Positions 1-8,444 of a stretch of DNA of 64,000 bases are shown here, one piece after another. The stretch is from CAYOSF01 sp964406605 (lineage in GTDB: Bacteria; Chloroflexota; Dehalococcoidia; DSTF01; RBG-16-68-14): the NCBI GenBank assembly GCA_964406605.1, contig CAYOSF010000001.1:248001-312000 (forward strand), read 5' to 3'. The notes under the pieces were generated by a model, which saw only the letters and a list, made by a program, of their open reading frames with translations, was not told the DNA's origin and did no database searches. A program made the position numbers and the translations under genes. Each line of letters opens with the position of its first letter. Within the stretch, counting starts at the first letter, position 1.

Positions 1-423
1 GGCGCCCGCAGCCGGACGTGGGCCCGGGAGCTGATACAGGAGGCATTCGAGGATTCCGATCGGCGTCTTCGGCTGAGCGCCGTCCACGCGATGGGACGCA
101 GTTGCGACGCCGCCTGGCTGCCGGACGTGATCGCAGAGCTGGAGAGTGATGACGCCGAGATGCGATTTGAGGCGGCGGGGGCGTGCGGCGCCATTGCGGA
201 CGAACGGGCCACGAGCCATCTGCTGCGGCTGCTGGAGGACGATGATCCAGAGGTACAGGACGCCGCCATCGGCGCCCTGGGCGAGATCGGCGGCGCGGAG
301 GCCAAGGAAGCGCTTCACCGTCTCCTTGACGGCGCGGACGAACGGACGCGAGAGGCGGCCGTGTCCGCGCTGGCGGAGATCGATTTCGCAGAGGACCCGC
401 TTTCGTTCCAGGTACGAGGATAG
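1..423 (+). CDS. HEAT-repeat protein (5' end cut by window)
   Basis: The frame is open from the first base of the window, so the gene starts upstream; the internal ATG at 91 is not its start. The visible 140 residues are helical HEAT/PBS-lyase-like repeats of about 31 residues, with the recurring pattern of an Asp-rich turn followed by an Ala-rich helix and then GEIGG or SALAEI. Such repeats make a curved scaffold for protein-protein contacts; partners cannot be told from the sequence. It is followed closely by a small ORF and an acetyltransferase on the same strand, probably in one operon. Confidence 0.75.
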   Translation, partial: GARSRTWARELIQEAFEDSDRRLRLSAVHAMGRSCDAAWLPDVIAELESDDAEMRFEAAGACGAIADERATSHLLRLLEDDDPEVQDAAIGALGEIGGAEAKEALHRLLDGADERTREAAVSALAEIDFAEDPLSFQVRG

Positions 424-428
424 CTTTG

Positions 429-536
429 GTGACCGGCGAAGCGGCCGCTGTGAATCACGGGCTTGTGGTCTGGCTGGACGCGCGGGAAACGGTGCGGACG
501 GTCGAGCGTTTAGTGCAAGAGCGAGAGGTACGATGA
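429..536 (+). CDS. possible 35-residue leader ORF coupled to the acetyltransferase
   Basis: A GTG-initiated ORF of 35 codons begins five bases after the HEAT gene stop, with a GAGG Shine-Dalgarno-like sequence about nine bases upstream. Its stop overlaps the next start as ATGA (533-536), the usual geometry of translational coupling. The peptide is amphipathic with a Glu/Arg-rich C-terminus and resembles nothing I recognise. It could be a real microprotein, a coupling device for the downstream gene, or chance; the overlap and ribosome-site spacing are the only support. Confidence 0.3.
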   Translation: MTGEAAAVNHGLVVWLDARETVRTVERLVQEREVR

Positions 537-1120
537 CCACACTCGTGCAGGGAGAGGTAGTCCGTGGTGCGCGCGTCGTTCTGCGAGAGAAGCGGCTGAG
601 CGACGCGCCGGACGACTATCGTTGGCGGAGCGACCCGGAGTTGAGCCGCTATGACGCCGCCCGCCCGCTGATCATGGGCTACCAGGAGTACCTGGCCATC
701 TACCGGCAGGAGCTGCTCTATCCTTCCCACCATCGCCGGAGCCTGGCGATTGAGGACGAAACAGGGTGTCACATCGGGAACGTCATGTACTACAACGTCG
801 AGGCGATGCGGCGGCAGGTCGAGTTGGGGATCACCATCGGCGAGCGGGAGTATTGGGGGCGCGGCTACGGTGTTGAGGCCGTCCGTTTGCTCGTCGAGTA
901 CCTGCTGGGCAAAATGAGATTTCGTCGCGTCCATCTGAAGACGCTGACGTGGAACGAGCGGGCCCGCCGCTGCTTCGAGAAGGCCGGCTTCGTGGAGTGC
1001 GGGCGCGCCCGTCGTAGCGGCTACGACTTCATTCTTATGGAGTTCCGCCATGAATGGCTGGCGAGGCCGAAGCAGCCGCGCGACGGCGGAGAGGCAGGCA
1101 AGGAGAAGCCGGGCGCCTAG
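533..1120 (+). CDS. GNAT-family N-acetyltransferase, RimJ/RimL type
   Basis: The 195-residue protein has the RimJ/RimL arrangement: an N-terminal beta strand, then the acetyl-CoA pyrophosphate loop in which RGYGVEA (about 110-116) follows the strand LGITIGE, and the closing segment NERARRCFEKAGF (141-153). These proteins transfer acetyl from acetyl-CoA to a protein N-terminus or small-molecule amine; the substrate here is unknown. The start was set at the ATG at 533, because the open frame upstream lies over the HEAT gene and lacks GNAT homology. The C-terminus has about 15 charged residues beyond the fold. Confidence 0.85.
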   Translation: MTTLVQGEVVRGARVVLREKRLSDAPDDYRWRSDPELSRYDAARPLIMGYQEYLAIYRQELLYPSHHRRSLAIEDETGCHIGNVMYYNVEAMRRQVELGITIGEREYWGRGYGVEAVRLLVEYLLGKMRFRRVHLKTLTWNERARRCFEKAGFVECGRARRSGYDFILMEFRHEWLARPKQPRDGGEAGKEKPGA

Positions 1121-1173
1121 GCCTGTCGGCCCGGCGCCCAGCGTTGGTCCTTCGTTCTGGATCCCGAAGACGT

Positions 1174-2148
1174 CTAGCCCGGAGTCGGGGACTTGGCGGG
1201 CCTGCCCGGGATCTCGAGGTCGGGTGGCGGCGGCGCGGGGTTGGGGAGGCCGGCCATCAGGCGCGTTGGCACCAGTTCCCGCAGTTCGTCCACCGTCCAC
1301 ATCCCGTTCTTGGTGATGGTGCGCATCGGCACCTCTTCCTCCAAGAGGGAGACGGTTCCTCCGCCGACAGCGAATATCTTGCCGTTGATGTTCCACGCTT
1401 CGTCGGTGCAGAGGAAGACTGTCATCGGCGCCACGTACTCCGGCGCCCTCATGGCGGCCGTGAGGGATTGTCGGGGCGCTCCTCCTGGGGTCTGTATGCC
1501 TGCCATCGCTCGGAGCTGGCGGGACGAGTCCGGCACCGACGCCGTCATGCGTGTGGCGGCGACGGGCGAGATGGCGTTGCAGGTGACGCCGTAGCGGCCC
1601 AGGTCCCGCGCGACGACCCGCGTGAAGCCGGCGACGCCCGCCTTGGCCGCGCCGTAGTTGGCCTGGCCCGGGTTGCCGTTGAGGCCGGACCCGGACGAGA
1701 AATTGATGATGCGTCCGCCGCGTTGCTGTCTCATCAGGACGGCGGCGGGCTTCGTGGTGCAGTAGTGGCCCTTCAGATGAACCGCGATGACCTCATCCCA
1801 TTCCTCTTCCGACATGTTGAAGATCATGCGGTCGCGCAGGATGCCCGCCACGTTGATCAGGATATCCAGCTTGCCGAACGAATCGATTGCCGTCTGGACC
1901 ATCTTCTCTCCACCTGCCACGGTAGCGACGGTATCGAAGTTGGGGACGGCGTTGCCGCCTGCCGCCCTGATCTCCTCAACCACGTCGGCTGCCGGTCCCT
2001 CCGTGGGCTCCGTGCCGTCTACGGCGACGCCGTAGTCGTTGACCACGACATTGGCCCCCTCGGCCGCTAGGAGCAGGGCAACGCCACGCCCGATGCCCCG
2101 GCCGGCGCCGGTGACGATCGCTGTTCGGCCCTTCAGTCGCTCTCCCAT
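1174..2148 (-). CDS. SDR-family oxidoreductase, MFE-2 dehydrogenase-like (copy A)
   Basis: A short-chain dehydrogenase of 324 residues with cofactor motif TGAGRGIG (13-20), catalytic Ser near 152-154 and the Tyr165-x3-Lys169 pair in NYGAAK. The order GQANYGAAK and the phrase ILRDRMIFNMSEEEWD are close to the (3R)-hydroxyacyl-CoA dehydrogenase unit of peroxisomal multifunctional enzyme type 2, so a 3-hydroxyacyl-CoA or related substrate is inferred. The usual NNAG is NVAG here. A 50-residue Pro-rich tail ends in a proline run. It is the last gene of a leftward four-gene operon and lies 11 bp after its sister copy. Confidence 0.85.
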   Translation of the reverse strand: MGERLKGRTAIVTGAGRGIGRGVALLLAAEGANVVVNDYGVAVDGTEPTEGPAADVVEEIRAAGGNAVPNFDTVATVAGGEKMVQTAIDSFGKLDILINVAGILRDRMIFNMSEEEWDEVIAVHLKGHYCTTKPAAVLMRQQRGGRIINFSSGSGLNGNPGQANYGAAKAGVAGFTRVVARDLGRYGVTCNAISPVAATRMTASVPDSSRQLRAMAGIQTPGGAPRQSLTAAMRAPEYVAPMTVFLCTDEAWNINGKIFAVGGGTVSLLEEEVPMRTITKNGMWTVDELRELVPTRLMAGLPNPAPPPPDLEIPGRPAKSPTPG

Positions 2149-2159
2149 CGCCGTTCCTC

Positions 2160-3161
2160 CTAGCTCCGGCCGCCGGCGGTGTCCGATCCCTCGCTTTGCG
2201 CTGGCGGACGGCCGGGGATATCCAGATCGGGCGCGGGGGGCGCCGGGTTGCGGACGCCCGCCATGAGGTCGCGGGGCACCGCCTCGACGAGCTCATCGAT
2301 GGTCCACATGTCCGGTTTCCAGACGGTGCGCATGGCGGTGGGATGGTGGGTGACGGAAACAGTGCCGCCGGCGACGGCGAAGATATAGCCGTTGATGTTC
2401 CAGGCGTCGTCGCTGGCCAGGTATGCGACCATCGGCGCGATCATGTCCGGATCGCGCGCCGGGGCCGCGGCCGGCGTCGCGCTCACCCCCGGCTGCCCGC
2501 CCGGACCGCTGATGCCGGCCCGAGATCTGAGCTGCCTCGCGGAGTCGGGCACCGTGGCCGTCAGCCGGGTGCTCGCCCCGGGGGAGATCGCGTTGCAGGT
2601 GACCCCGTAACGGCCGAGATCGCGCGCAACGACGCGGGTGAAGCCGGCGACCCCTGACTTGGCCGCGCCGTAGTTGGACTGGCCCGGTATCCCGACCAGG
2701 CCGGACACAGAGGTGAAGTTGATGATGCGTCCGCATCGCTGTTGCCGCATGAGGACGGAGGCGGGCTTGGTGCAGCAGTAGTGGCCCTTGAGGTGGACCG
2801 CGATGACCGCGTCCCACTCCTCCTCCGACATGTTGAAGATCATCCGGTCTCGCAAGATGCCGGCGTTGTTGACGAGGATGTCCAGCTTGCCGAACGAGTC
2901 GATGGCCGTCTGGATGATCTTCTCGCCGCCCTGTACGGTTGCGACGGATTCGTAGCACGGGACGGCCTCGCCGCCCGCGTCCTTGATCTCCGCCACGACC
3001 TCGTCTGTGGGGCTGGCGTCCTGGCCGGTGCCGTCTTCCTTACCGCCGGGGTCGTCGACGACCACCTTCGCGCCTTCCTTGGCGAAGAAGAGGGCCATAC
3101 CCCGGCCGATGCCCCGGCCGGCCCCGGTTATGACCGCGACTTTCCCTTCGAGCGCTCCCAT
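2160..3161 (-). CDS. SDR-family oxidoreductase, MFE-2 dehydrogenase-like (copy B)
   Basis: This 333-residue SDR is a tandem paralogue of the next gene: both share the DSFGKLDIL, RDRMIFNMSEEEWD and GVAGFTRVVARDLGRYG blocks and the same unusual C-terminal extension. Motifs are intact: TGAGRGIG (12-19), NNAG (98-101), Tyr164 and Lys168. The two copies differ most in the cofactor-specificity loop (35-55) and in the 205-235 substrate loop, which suggests different substrates for the same chemistry. It lies 9 bp downstream of a MaoC hydratase gene, fitting a hydratase-dehydrogenase pair acting on acyl-CoA thioesters. Confidence 0.87.
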   Translation of the reverse strand: MGALEGKVAVITGAGRGIGRGMALFFAKEGAKVVVDDPGGKEDGTGQDASPTDEVVAEIKDAGGEAVPCYESVATVQGGEKIIQTAIDSFGKLDILVNNAGILRDRMIFNMSEEEWDAVIAVHLKGHYCCTKPASVLMRQQRCGRIINFTSVSGLVGIPGQSNYGAAKSGVAGFTRVVARDLGRYGVTCNAISPGASTRLTATVPDSARQLRSRAGISGPGGQPGVSATPAAAPARDPDMIAPMVAYLASDDAWNINGYIFAVAGGTVSVTHHPTAMRTVWKPDMWTIDELVEAVPRDLMAGVRNPAPPAPDLDIPGRPPAQSEGSDTAGGRS

Positions 3162-3170
3162 GTCCGCCTC

Positions 3171-3602
3171 CTAGTTCTTGGCGGGGAGCGTCACAACGGC
3201 GGTGCCGGGGCTGGTCTTCCTGCCCTCGGGGTTCTCCGTCCAGATGTCGAGATCGACGACATTCTGGTCGCCTTCCTGGCGCTTCTTGTTGATGACGCCC
3301 TTGCAGACGATGTCCTGGTTCGGCTCATCCATGCCGCGATAGCTGCAGCCGAACTTCTTGATCGAGCCCTTGTCGCCCACCCAGTCATGCAGGAGCTGCC
3401 CCAGGAAGGCGTTCTTCAAGGCCCCGTGGACGATGATGCCCTTGAGGCCGGTGGACTGGGCGAAATCCTTGTCGTAGTGGATCTGGTAGAAGTCGCCCGA
3501 GCCTGCTGCCCACAGGACGAGCTGCTGGGACGAGCAGTTCTTCTTGAGGGCCGGAATCTCGTCGCCCTCGTTCACATCCTCGAAATACACCTGTTCTGCC
3601 AT
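3171..3602 (-). CDS. MaoC-family (R)-specific enoyl-CoA hydratase-like protein
   Basis: A 143-residue hot-dog protein with the hydratase-2 motif: Asp37, His42 and the closing HG at 59-60 (GSGDFYQIHYD followed by GIIVHG). In the family the Asp/His pair hydrates trans-2-enoyl-CoA to (3R)-hydroxyacyl-CoA, the substrate of the adjacent SDR type. MaoC enzymes of this length usually work as dimers or pair with an N-terminal-type half; the neighbouring gene provides exactly such a half, so the two probably form one heteromeric dehydratase. Spacing to its neighbours is 9 and 14 bp. Confidence 0.85.
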   Translation of the reverse strand: MAEQVYFEDVNEGDEIPALKKNCSSQQLVLWAAGSGDFYQIHYDKDFAQSTGLKGIIVHGALKNAFLGQLLHDWVGDKGSIKKFGCSYRGMDEPNQDIVCKGVINKKRQEGDQNVVDLDIWTENPEGRKTSPGTAVVTLPAKN

Positions 3603-3616
3603 GATCCCTCCTCGAC

Positions 3617-4108
3617 CTAGTACTGAATGGCGGTGCCGATCATCTTGGCGACCACCTTGCCGTCCTGGTTGGTGTAGGTCGTCTCCCGCGTGGTGATCAG
3701 CATCGGCCCCAAGCTGGCCTTGCGCTCCTCGAAGCCACTGATCTTGGTGCGGGAGGTGAGCACGTCACCGGCACAGACCGTGTCGAGGTACTCGTATTCC
3801 GTGCCGCCGTTCAGCACCCGCTTGTACGGGATGCTGAAGCGCGGGCCCGCTACCTCGGCCGGGGCGCGCGTCCCGGCCGGATTGAACACCGGCGTGCCGA
3901 GGAAGCCCGGCGGCGCCACGATGCTCCGGTACCCTTTGCTCTTGGCGTATTCCTCGTCGTAGAAGATCTGGTCGGTGTGCCCGACGGCGCGGGCGAACAT
4001 GCGGCAGCCGGTCTTGTCGACTTCCAGGGTCGTCGCCGCGCCCTCTTTGCCGATCGCCTGCCGCATCTCGTCCGTGACCACGGATTCGAAGTCTTGTTCC
4101 TGGGTCAT
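3617..4108 (-). CDS. FAS1-like dehydratase, N-terminal MaoC half
   Basis: A hot-dog domain of the FAS1-like dehydratase (MaoC N-terminal) kind: FARAVGHTDQIFYDEEYAK, then VAPPGFLGTPVF, then the strand LNGGTEYEY. These half-domains lack the full catalytic pair and help bind the acyl chain next to a catalytic MaoC half. The start is taken at the ATG at 4108, giving 163 residues, because the complementary strand reads AAGGAGG five bases before it; a GTG at 4114 overlaps that ribosome site. First gene of the SDR/MaoC operon, behind a good sigma-70 promoter at 4195-4224. Confidence 0.83.
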   Translation of the reverse strand: MTQEQDFESVVTDEMRQAIGKEGAATTLEVDKTGCRMFARAVGHTDQIFYDEEYAKSKGYRSIVAPPGFLGTPVFNPAGTRAPAEVAGPRFSIPYKRVLNGGTEYEYLDTVCAGDVLTSRTKISGFEERKASLGPMLITTRETTYTNQDGKVVAKMIGTAIQY

Positions 4109-4194
4109 CCCCACCTCCTTGATCTGCCGGGGCGCCCAGCGGAACGGGAGGGCACCCCCTCACCTGCGCGTAATTCGATGAACGCGGCGACGTG

Positions 4195-4224
4195 AGGATA
4201 CTACCAACGTGGCGGCGCTGTCAA
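4195..4224 (-). promoter_or_regulatory. sigma-70 promoter of the SDR/MaoC operon
   Basis: On the minus strand TTGACA (4219-4224) is followed after 18 bp by TATCCT (4195-4200), about 87 bases before the first gene of the operon. The consensus -35 and near-consensus -10 make this the best promoter candidate for the four-gene unit. Confidence 0.55.
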
Positions 4225-4324
4225 TGAGATGCGCCCGTCCTTGGCCGGTGCGCCTGAGGTCCGAGCGCCGGGGCTGGGAACGATAGCTGTTCCAAGCGTG
4301 GGCCCGGCGCTCAAGCGGCGTCGC

Positions 4325-5461
4325 TCATTCTGTTTGGGGGAGGCGGAACGCTACCTCGTACTTCTGGCATTTGTCCTCGTCGAGTTCGATGCCGAGGCCG
4401 GGCTTGTCGGGCAGCACGATGTCGCCATCGGAGTTGATCTCGATCGGCTCCGTGAGGATGAAGTCGCGGAACTCGGGAGTCCAGTTCGGCGGGTCGTAGG
4501 GGAACTCGATGAACGGGCAGTTGGGGACCGCCGCCGCCAGTTGGAGGTTCGCCATCAGGCCGATGCCGTTCGACCAGGTATGCGGCGAGAAGGCAAGACC
4601 GGCTGCCTGCGCCATGCCCGCTACCGCGCGGGCGGTGGTGATGCCGCCGGCGAAGGTGGCGTCCGGCTGGTAGACATCCAGGCAGCCGTGCCGCAGGTAG
4701 TCGCGGAATTCGTGCAGGCCCAGGTTCAGCTCGCCGCCGGCGATGCGCGTGCTGGTCCCCCTCCTCAGCTCAGCCAGCCCGTCATGGTCGTATGCCCAGA
4801 GCGGCTCCTCCAGCCAGTAGACGTCGAACTGCTCCATGGCGCGGGCCATGTCTAGGGCAGTGCTCGCGTCCCAACGGTAGGGCGACGCATCTCCCGGGTA
4901 GCGCCACGCCTGGTTCGCGTCAACCATGATCTTCATGGAATCTCCCACCGCCTCTCGCACCGCCTCCAACGTGGGCATGTCGTCGCGGGCATTGGGGCTG
5001 TGGAAGCGCAGCTTGACGGCGCGAAAGCCCTCGTCGCGGATCTGCAGCGCGTCCTCGACGCGCTGCTCCTTGGGGCGCAGCTCTCCGGTGGAGGCATAGG
5101 CGGCCACCCGGTCGCGGCTCCCACCCAGGAGCTTGTACAACGGCAGGCCGGCGACCTTACCGGCGATATCCCAAAGCGCGATCTCGATCGGCCACGGACG
5201 CCCAACGAAATACGCAGCGTTCCGGAGCGTCTCGATGTGCTGCTCGATAGCGAGCGGATCGCGGCCGGTGAAGAGAGCGGGAACGGTGTTCACGGGTGTG
5301 AGCACGCCGCCAGAGCCGATGCCGGTGATCCCCTCGTCTGTGTGCACCTCCACCACGGTCGCGCGATGGGTGGCGCTGGGGAAGGGCTGCCAGGTCGGGC
5401 TGAAGACGTGGTCTTGGTGTGGGAGGTCGAAGGTGCGGGTGCGGACGTCTGTGATCTTCAT
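4325..5461 (-). CDS. mandelate racemase/enolase-superfamily dehydratase
   Basis: A 378-residue enolase-superfamily enzyme with the N-terminal lid domain (1-125) and the barrel. The visible catalytic set is Lys150-x-Arg152, metal ligands Asp181, Glu218 and Glu244, the QPD at 265-267 and His294 in SPHTW. This pattern is typical of the mandelate-racemase subgroup, which abstracts a proton alpha to a carboxylate; most members of this length dehydrate or isomerise sugar acids. The specific substrate is not readable. It is divergent from the aconitase gene and separated by 217 bp from the SDR/MaoC operon, so co-regulation is not certain. Confidence 0.85.
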   Translation of the reverse strand: MKITDVRTRTFDLPHQDHVFSPTWQPFPSATHRATVVEVHTDEGITGIGSGGVLTPVNTVPALFTGRDPLAIEQHIETLRNAAYFVGRPWPIEIALWDIAGKVAGLPLYKLLGGSRDRVAAYASTGELRPKEQRVEDALQIRDEGFRAVKLRFHSPNARDDMPTLEAVREAVGDSMKIMVDANQAWRYPGDASPYRWDASTALDMARAMEQFDVYWLEEPLWAYDHDGLAELRRGTSTRIAGGELNLGLHEFRDYLRHGCLDVYQPDATFAGGITTARAVAGMAQAAGLAFSPHTWSNGIGLMANLQLAAAVPNCPFIEFPYDPPNWTPEFRDFILTEPIEINSDGDIVLPDKPGLGIELDEDKCQKYEVAFRLPQTE

Positions 5462-5647
5462 GGGGCTATTCTATCGGCAAAGGAGCGAAGCGGAACAGAG
5501 AAGGGACGAAGGCACGCGATTCCCGCGCCCGCCCTGCCGCCATCGCCCGGTTTGGGATAGGATAGCTCCGGGACACACTGCGCCCGCCTGTCTCTCGCGG
5601 ACACGAATCGCGTACAAGGAGGGCGGGCCCGCTGGAAGGAGCTGACC

Positions 5648-8347
5648 GTGACTACTGCCAACCTCGATAGCTTCGGGAGCCGCGCTGCGCTCCGCGTCGG
5701 CGACGCGGAGTACCAGATCCACCGGCTGGACGCGCTGGAGCGCTCCGGCGTCGGGCACGTGGACCGACTTCCCTTCTCGCTCAAGGTCCTGCTGGAAAAC
5801 CTCCTGCGTCGAGAGGACGGCCGAGCGGTATCGGACGAGGACATCCGAGCCCTCGCCGGATGGACGCCGGGCGAGAGCGAGGAACGGGAGGTCGCCTTCA
5901 TGCCGGCGCGAGTCCTGCTGCAGGACTTCACCGGCGTACCGGCCGTCGTCGACCTGGCGGCGATGCGCGACGCGATGCGCGACCTGGGAGGGGACCCGAA
6001 GCGCATCAACCCCCTGCAGCCCGCCGCGCTCGTGATAGACCACTCAGTCCAAGTCGATCACTTCGGCTCTACTGAGGCCTTCGCCCTGAACGCGAACCTG
6101 GAAATGGAGCGGAACAGGGAGAGGTATGCCCTGCTCCGTTGGGCCCAGCAAGCCTTCACCGACTTCCGGGTGGTGCCGCCGGACATGGGCATCGTTCATC
6201 AGGTGAACCTGGAGTATCTGGCGCAGGGCGTGTTCTCCAGGAGCAACGGAGGCGTCTTGGAGGCGTATCCGGACACACTGGTAGGCACTGACTCGCACAC
6301 GACGATGATCAACGGACTGGGCGTCCTGGGCTGGGGGGTAGGCGGCATCGAGGCGGAGGCGGCCATGTTGGGCCAGCCGATCTCGATGCTCATCCCGGAC
6401 GTGGTGGGCTTCAAGCTCACGGGCCGGCTGCCCGAGGGGGCGACCGCAACCGACCTGGTCCTCACGGTCGTTCAGATGCTCCGGCAGAAGGGGGTGGTCG
6501 GGAAGTTCGTCGAGTTCTACGGGCCCGGCGTCGGAAGCCTGCCGCTGGCGAACCGGGCCACGCTCGCCAACATGGCGCCCGAATACGGCGCCACATGCGG
6601 GTTCTTCCCGGTCGACGACGAGACGCTCGCGTACCTGAGGCTCACCGGGCGGGGCGAATCGCTCGTTCGTCTGGTCGAGGCGTACTGCAAGGAGCAGGGG
6701 CTCTTCCACAAGGAGGACACGCCCGAGCCGGTATTCTCCGACACCCTGAGCCTGGACCTCTCCACCGTCGAGCCGAGCCTGGCCGGCCCCAGGCGACCCC
6801 AGGACCGGGTGCCTCTCTCGTCGGTGAAGGAGTCGTTCCGGCAGGAGCTCGCGGCCATGCTGGAAGGGGAGGACGCAAACGCGATCGACAAGCGCGTCTC
6901 CGTCACGATGGAGGGCGAGACGTTCGATCTGAGCCATGGGTCGGTGGTCATCGCCGCCATCACGAGCTGCACCAACACGTCGAATCCGGAGGTCATGGTG
7001 GGGGCCGGATTGTTGGCCAAGAAGGCCGTCGAGCGAGGGCTGGAGCGGAAGCCGTGGGTCAAGACAAGCTTGGGACCGGGGTCCAAGGTGGTCACCGATT
7101 ACCTCCAGGAGGCGGAGTTGCTGCCGTACCTGGAGCGCTTGGGGTTCTATGGTGTGGGCTACGGCTGCACCACGTGCATCGGCAACTCCGGCCCGCTGCA
7201 GGAACCGATCCGGCAGGCGGTCGACGAGCAACGGCTGGTGGCCGCCGCGGTCCTCTCCGGCAACCGCAACTTCGAGGGGCGGGTCAGCCCCCACGTTCGC
7301 GCCAATTACCTGGCGTCGCCTCCGCTCGTAGTCGCCTACGCGATCGCGGGCCGGATGGACGTGGATCTGCACAGTGAGCCGCTGGGGAACGACAGCGAGG
7401 GGAAGCCGGTCTATCTGCGCGACATCTGGCCCTCACAGGCGGAGATCCAGCAGGCCGTGCAGAAGATCCGCTCAGACATGTTCGGCCGGGAGTACGCCTC
7501 GGTGTTCGAGGGGACGGACGAGTGGAAGGCGCTGGAGGTGCCCACGGGCGACCATTTCGTGTGGGACCCGGCCTCCACCTATGTGCGCCTCCCTCCGTTC
7601 TTCCAAGACCTGCCGCCCGAGCCGACACCGGCCGGCGATATCGAGGGCGCCCGGGCGCTGGCCGTGCTCGGTGACTCGGTAACGACCGACCACATCTCGC
7701 CGGCGGGTTCGTTCCCTGCGGACGGCCCGGCAGGGCGCTACCTGGTCGAGCATGGAGTCGATCCGAAGGACTTCAACTCCTATGGGTCGCGTCGTGGCAA
7801 CCACGAGGTGATGATGCGGGGCACGTTCGCCAACGTTCGCCTGCGGAACCGGCTGGCGCCGGGAACGGAGGGGGGCTGGACGCAGCACCTGCCCGACGGC
7901 GAGCAGATGTCGATCTACGACGCGTCCCTCAAGTACCGGGAGGAGGGCGTGCCGCTCGTCGTCCTGGCCGGCAAGGAGTACGGCTCAGGCTCGTCCCGTG
8001 ACTGGGCGGCGAAGGGCCCGGCCCTTCTGGGCATCCGGGCGGTGATCGCTGAGGGCTTCGAGCGCATCCACCGGAGCAACCTGATCGGCATGGGCGTGCT
8101 CCCGCTTCAGTTCGAGTCCGGCCAGTCGCTGGAATCGCTGGGGCTGGGCGGTCGAGAGCGCCTGGATGTCAGGGGCATCGCGGGGGGCCTGGAGCCGGGC
8201 AAGAAGCTCATGGTGCACGCGACGGCCGATGGTGGGGAGAAGGTCGAGTTTTCCGTTGTCGCGAGGCTGGATACTCCCGTCGAGGTGGACTACTTCCGGC
8301 ACGGCGGCATCTTGCCGTTCGTCTTGCGGCAGCTCGCGCGAGGGTAG
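5648..8347 (+). CDS. acnA: aconitate hydratase A
   Basis: The 899-residue protein matches the AcnA/IRP1 class in length and layout. The three [4Fe-4S] cysteines are Cys441 (SCTNTSNP), Cys507 and Cys510 (GCTTCIGNSG), and the C-terminal swivel domain carries GSGSSRDWAAKG. It isomerises citrate to isocitrate in the TCA cycle in the cytosol. The start is GTG with GGAAGGAG six bases upstream (5634-5641). It stands alone between the divergent enolase-superfamily gene and a convergent channel gene. Confidence 0.96.
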   Translation: MTTANLDSFGSRAALRVGDAEYQIHRLDALERSGVGHVDRLPFSLKVLLENLLRREDGRAVSDEDIRALAGWTPGESEEREVAFMPARVLLQDFTGVPAVVDLAAMRDAMRDLGGDPKRINPLQPAALVIDHSVQVDHFGSTEAFALNANLEMERNRERYALLRWAQQAFTDFRVVPPDMGIVHQVNLEYLAQGVFSRSNGGVLEAYPDTLVGTDSHTTMINGLGVLGWGVGGIEAEAAMLGQPISMLIPDVVGFKLTGRLPEGATATDLVLTVVQMLRQKGVVGKFVEFYGPGVGSLPLANRATLANMAPEYGATCGFFPVDDETLAYLRLTGRGESLVRLVEAYCKEQGLFHKEDTPEPVFSDTLSLDLSTVEPSLAGPRRPQDRVPLSSVKESFRQELAAMLEGEDANAIDKRVSVTMEGETFDLSHGSVVIAAITSCTNTSNPEVMVGAGLLAKKAVERGLERKPWVKTSLGPGSKVVTDYLQEAELLPYLERLGFYGVGYGCTTCIGNSGPLQEPIRQAVDEQRLVAAAVLSGNRNFEGRVSPHVRANYLASPPLVVAYAIAGRMDVDLHSEPLGNDSEGKPVYLRDIWPSQAEIQQAVQKIRSDMFGREYASVFEGTDEWKALEVPTGDHFVWDPASTYVRLPPFFQDLPPEPTPAGDIEGARALAVLGDSVTTDHISPAGSFPADGPAGRYLVEHGVDPKDFNSYGSRRGNHEVMMRGTFANVRLRNRLAPGTEGGWTQHLPDGEQMSIYDASLKYREEGVPLVVLAGKEYGSGSSRDWAAKGPALLGIRAVIAEGFERIHRSNLIGMGVLPLQFESGQSLESLGLGGRERLDVRGIAGGLEPGKKLMVHATADGGEKVEFSVVARLDTPVEVDYFRHGGILPFVLRQLARG

Positions 8348-8444
8348 CCGTCGGTGCGGGGCAGTACTAGAGAATTGACCCTCGCGTACCGGAAGCTCTC
8401 TTAGGCCGGCGGTCGCGCCCCGACGCGAGCCCCGCGGAGAGCAG

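Noticed and set aside
455..1396. Long open frame on the minus strand over the GNAT gene
   Set aside because: It is a codon-bias shadow in GC-rich DNA: its translation is Arg/Pro/Asp-rich without any fold, while the plus strand encodes a clear acetyltransferase.
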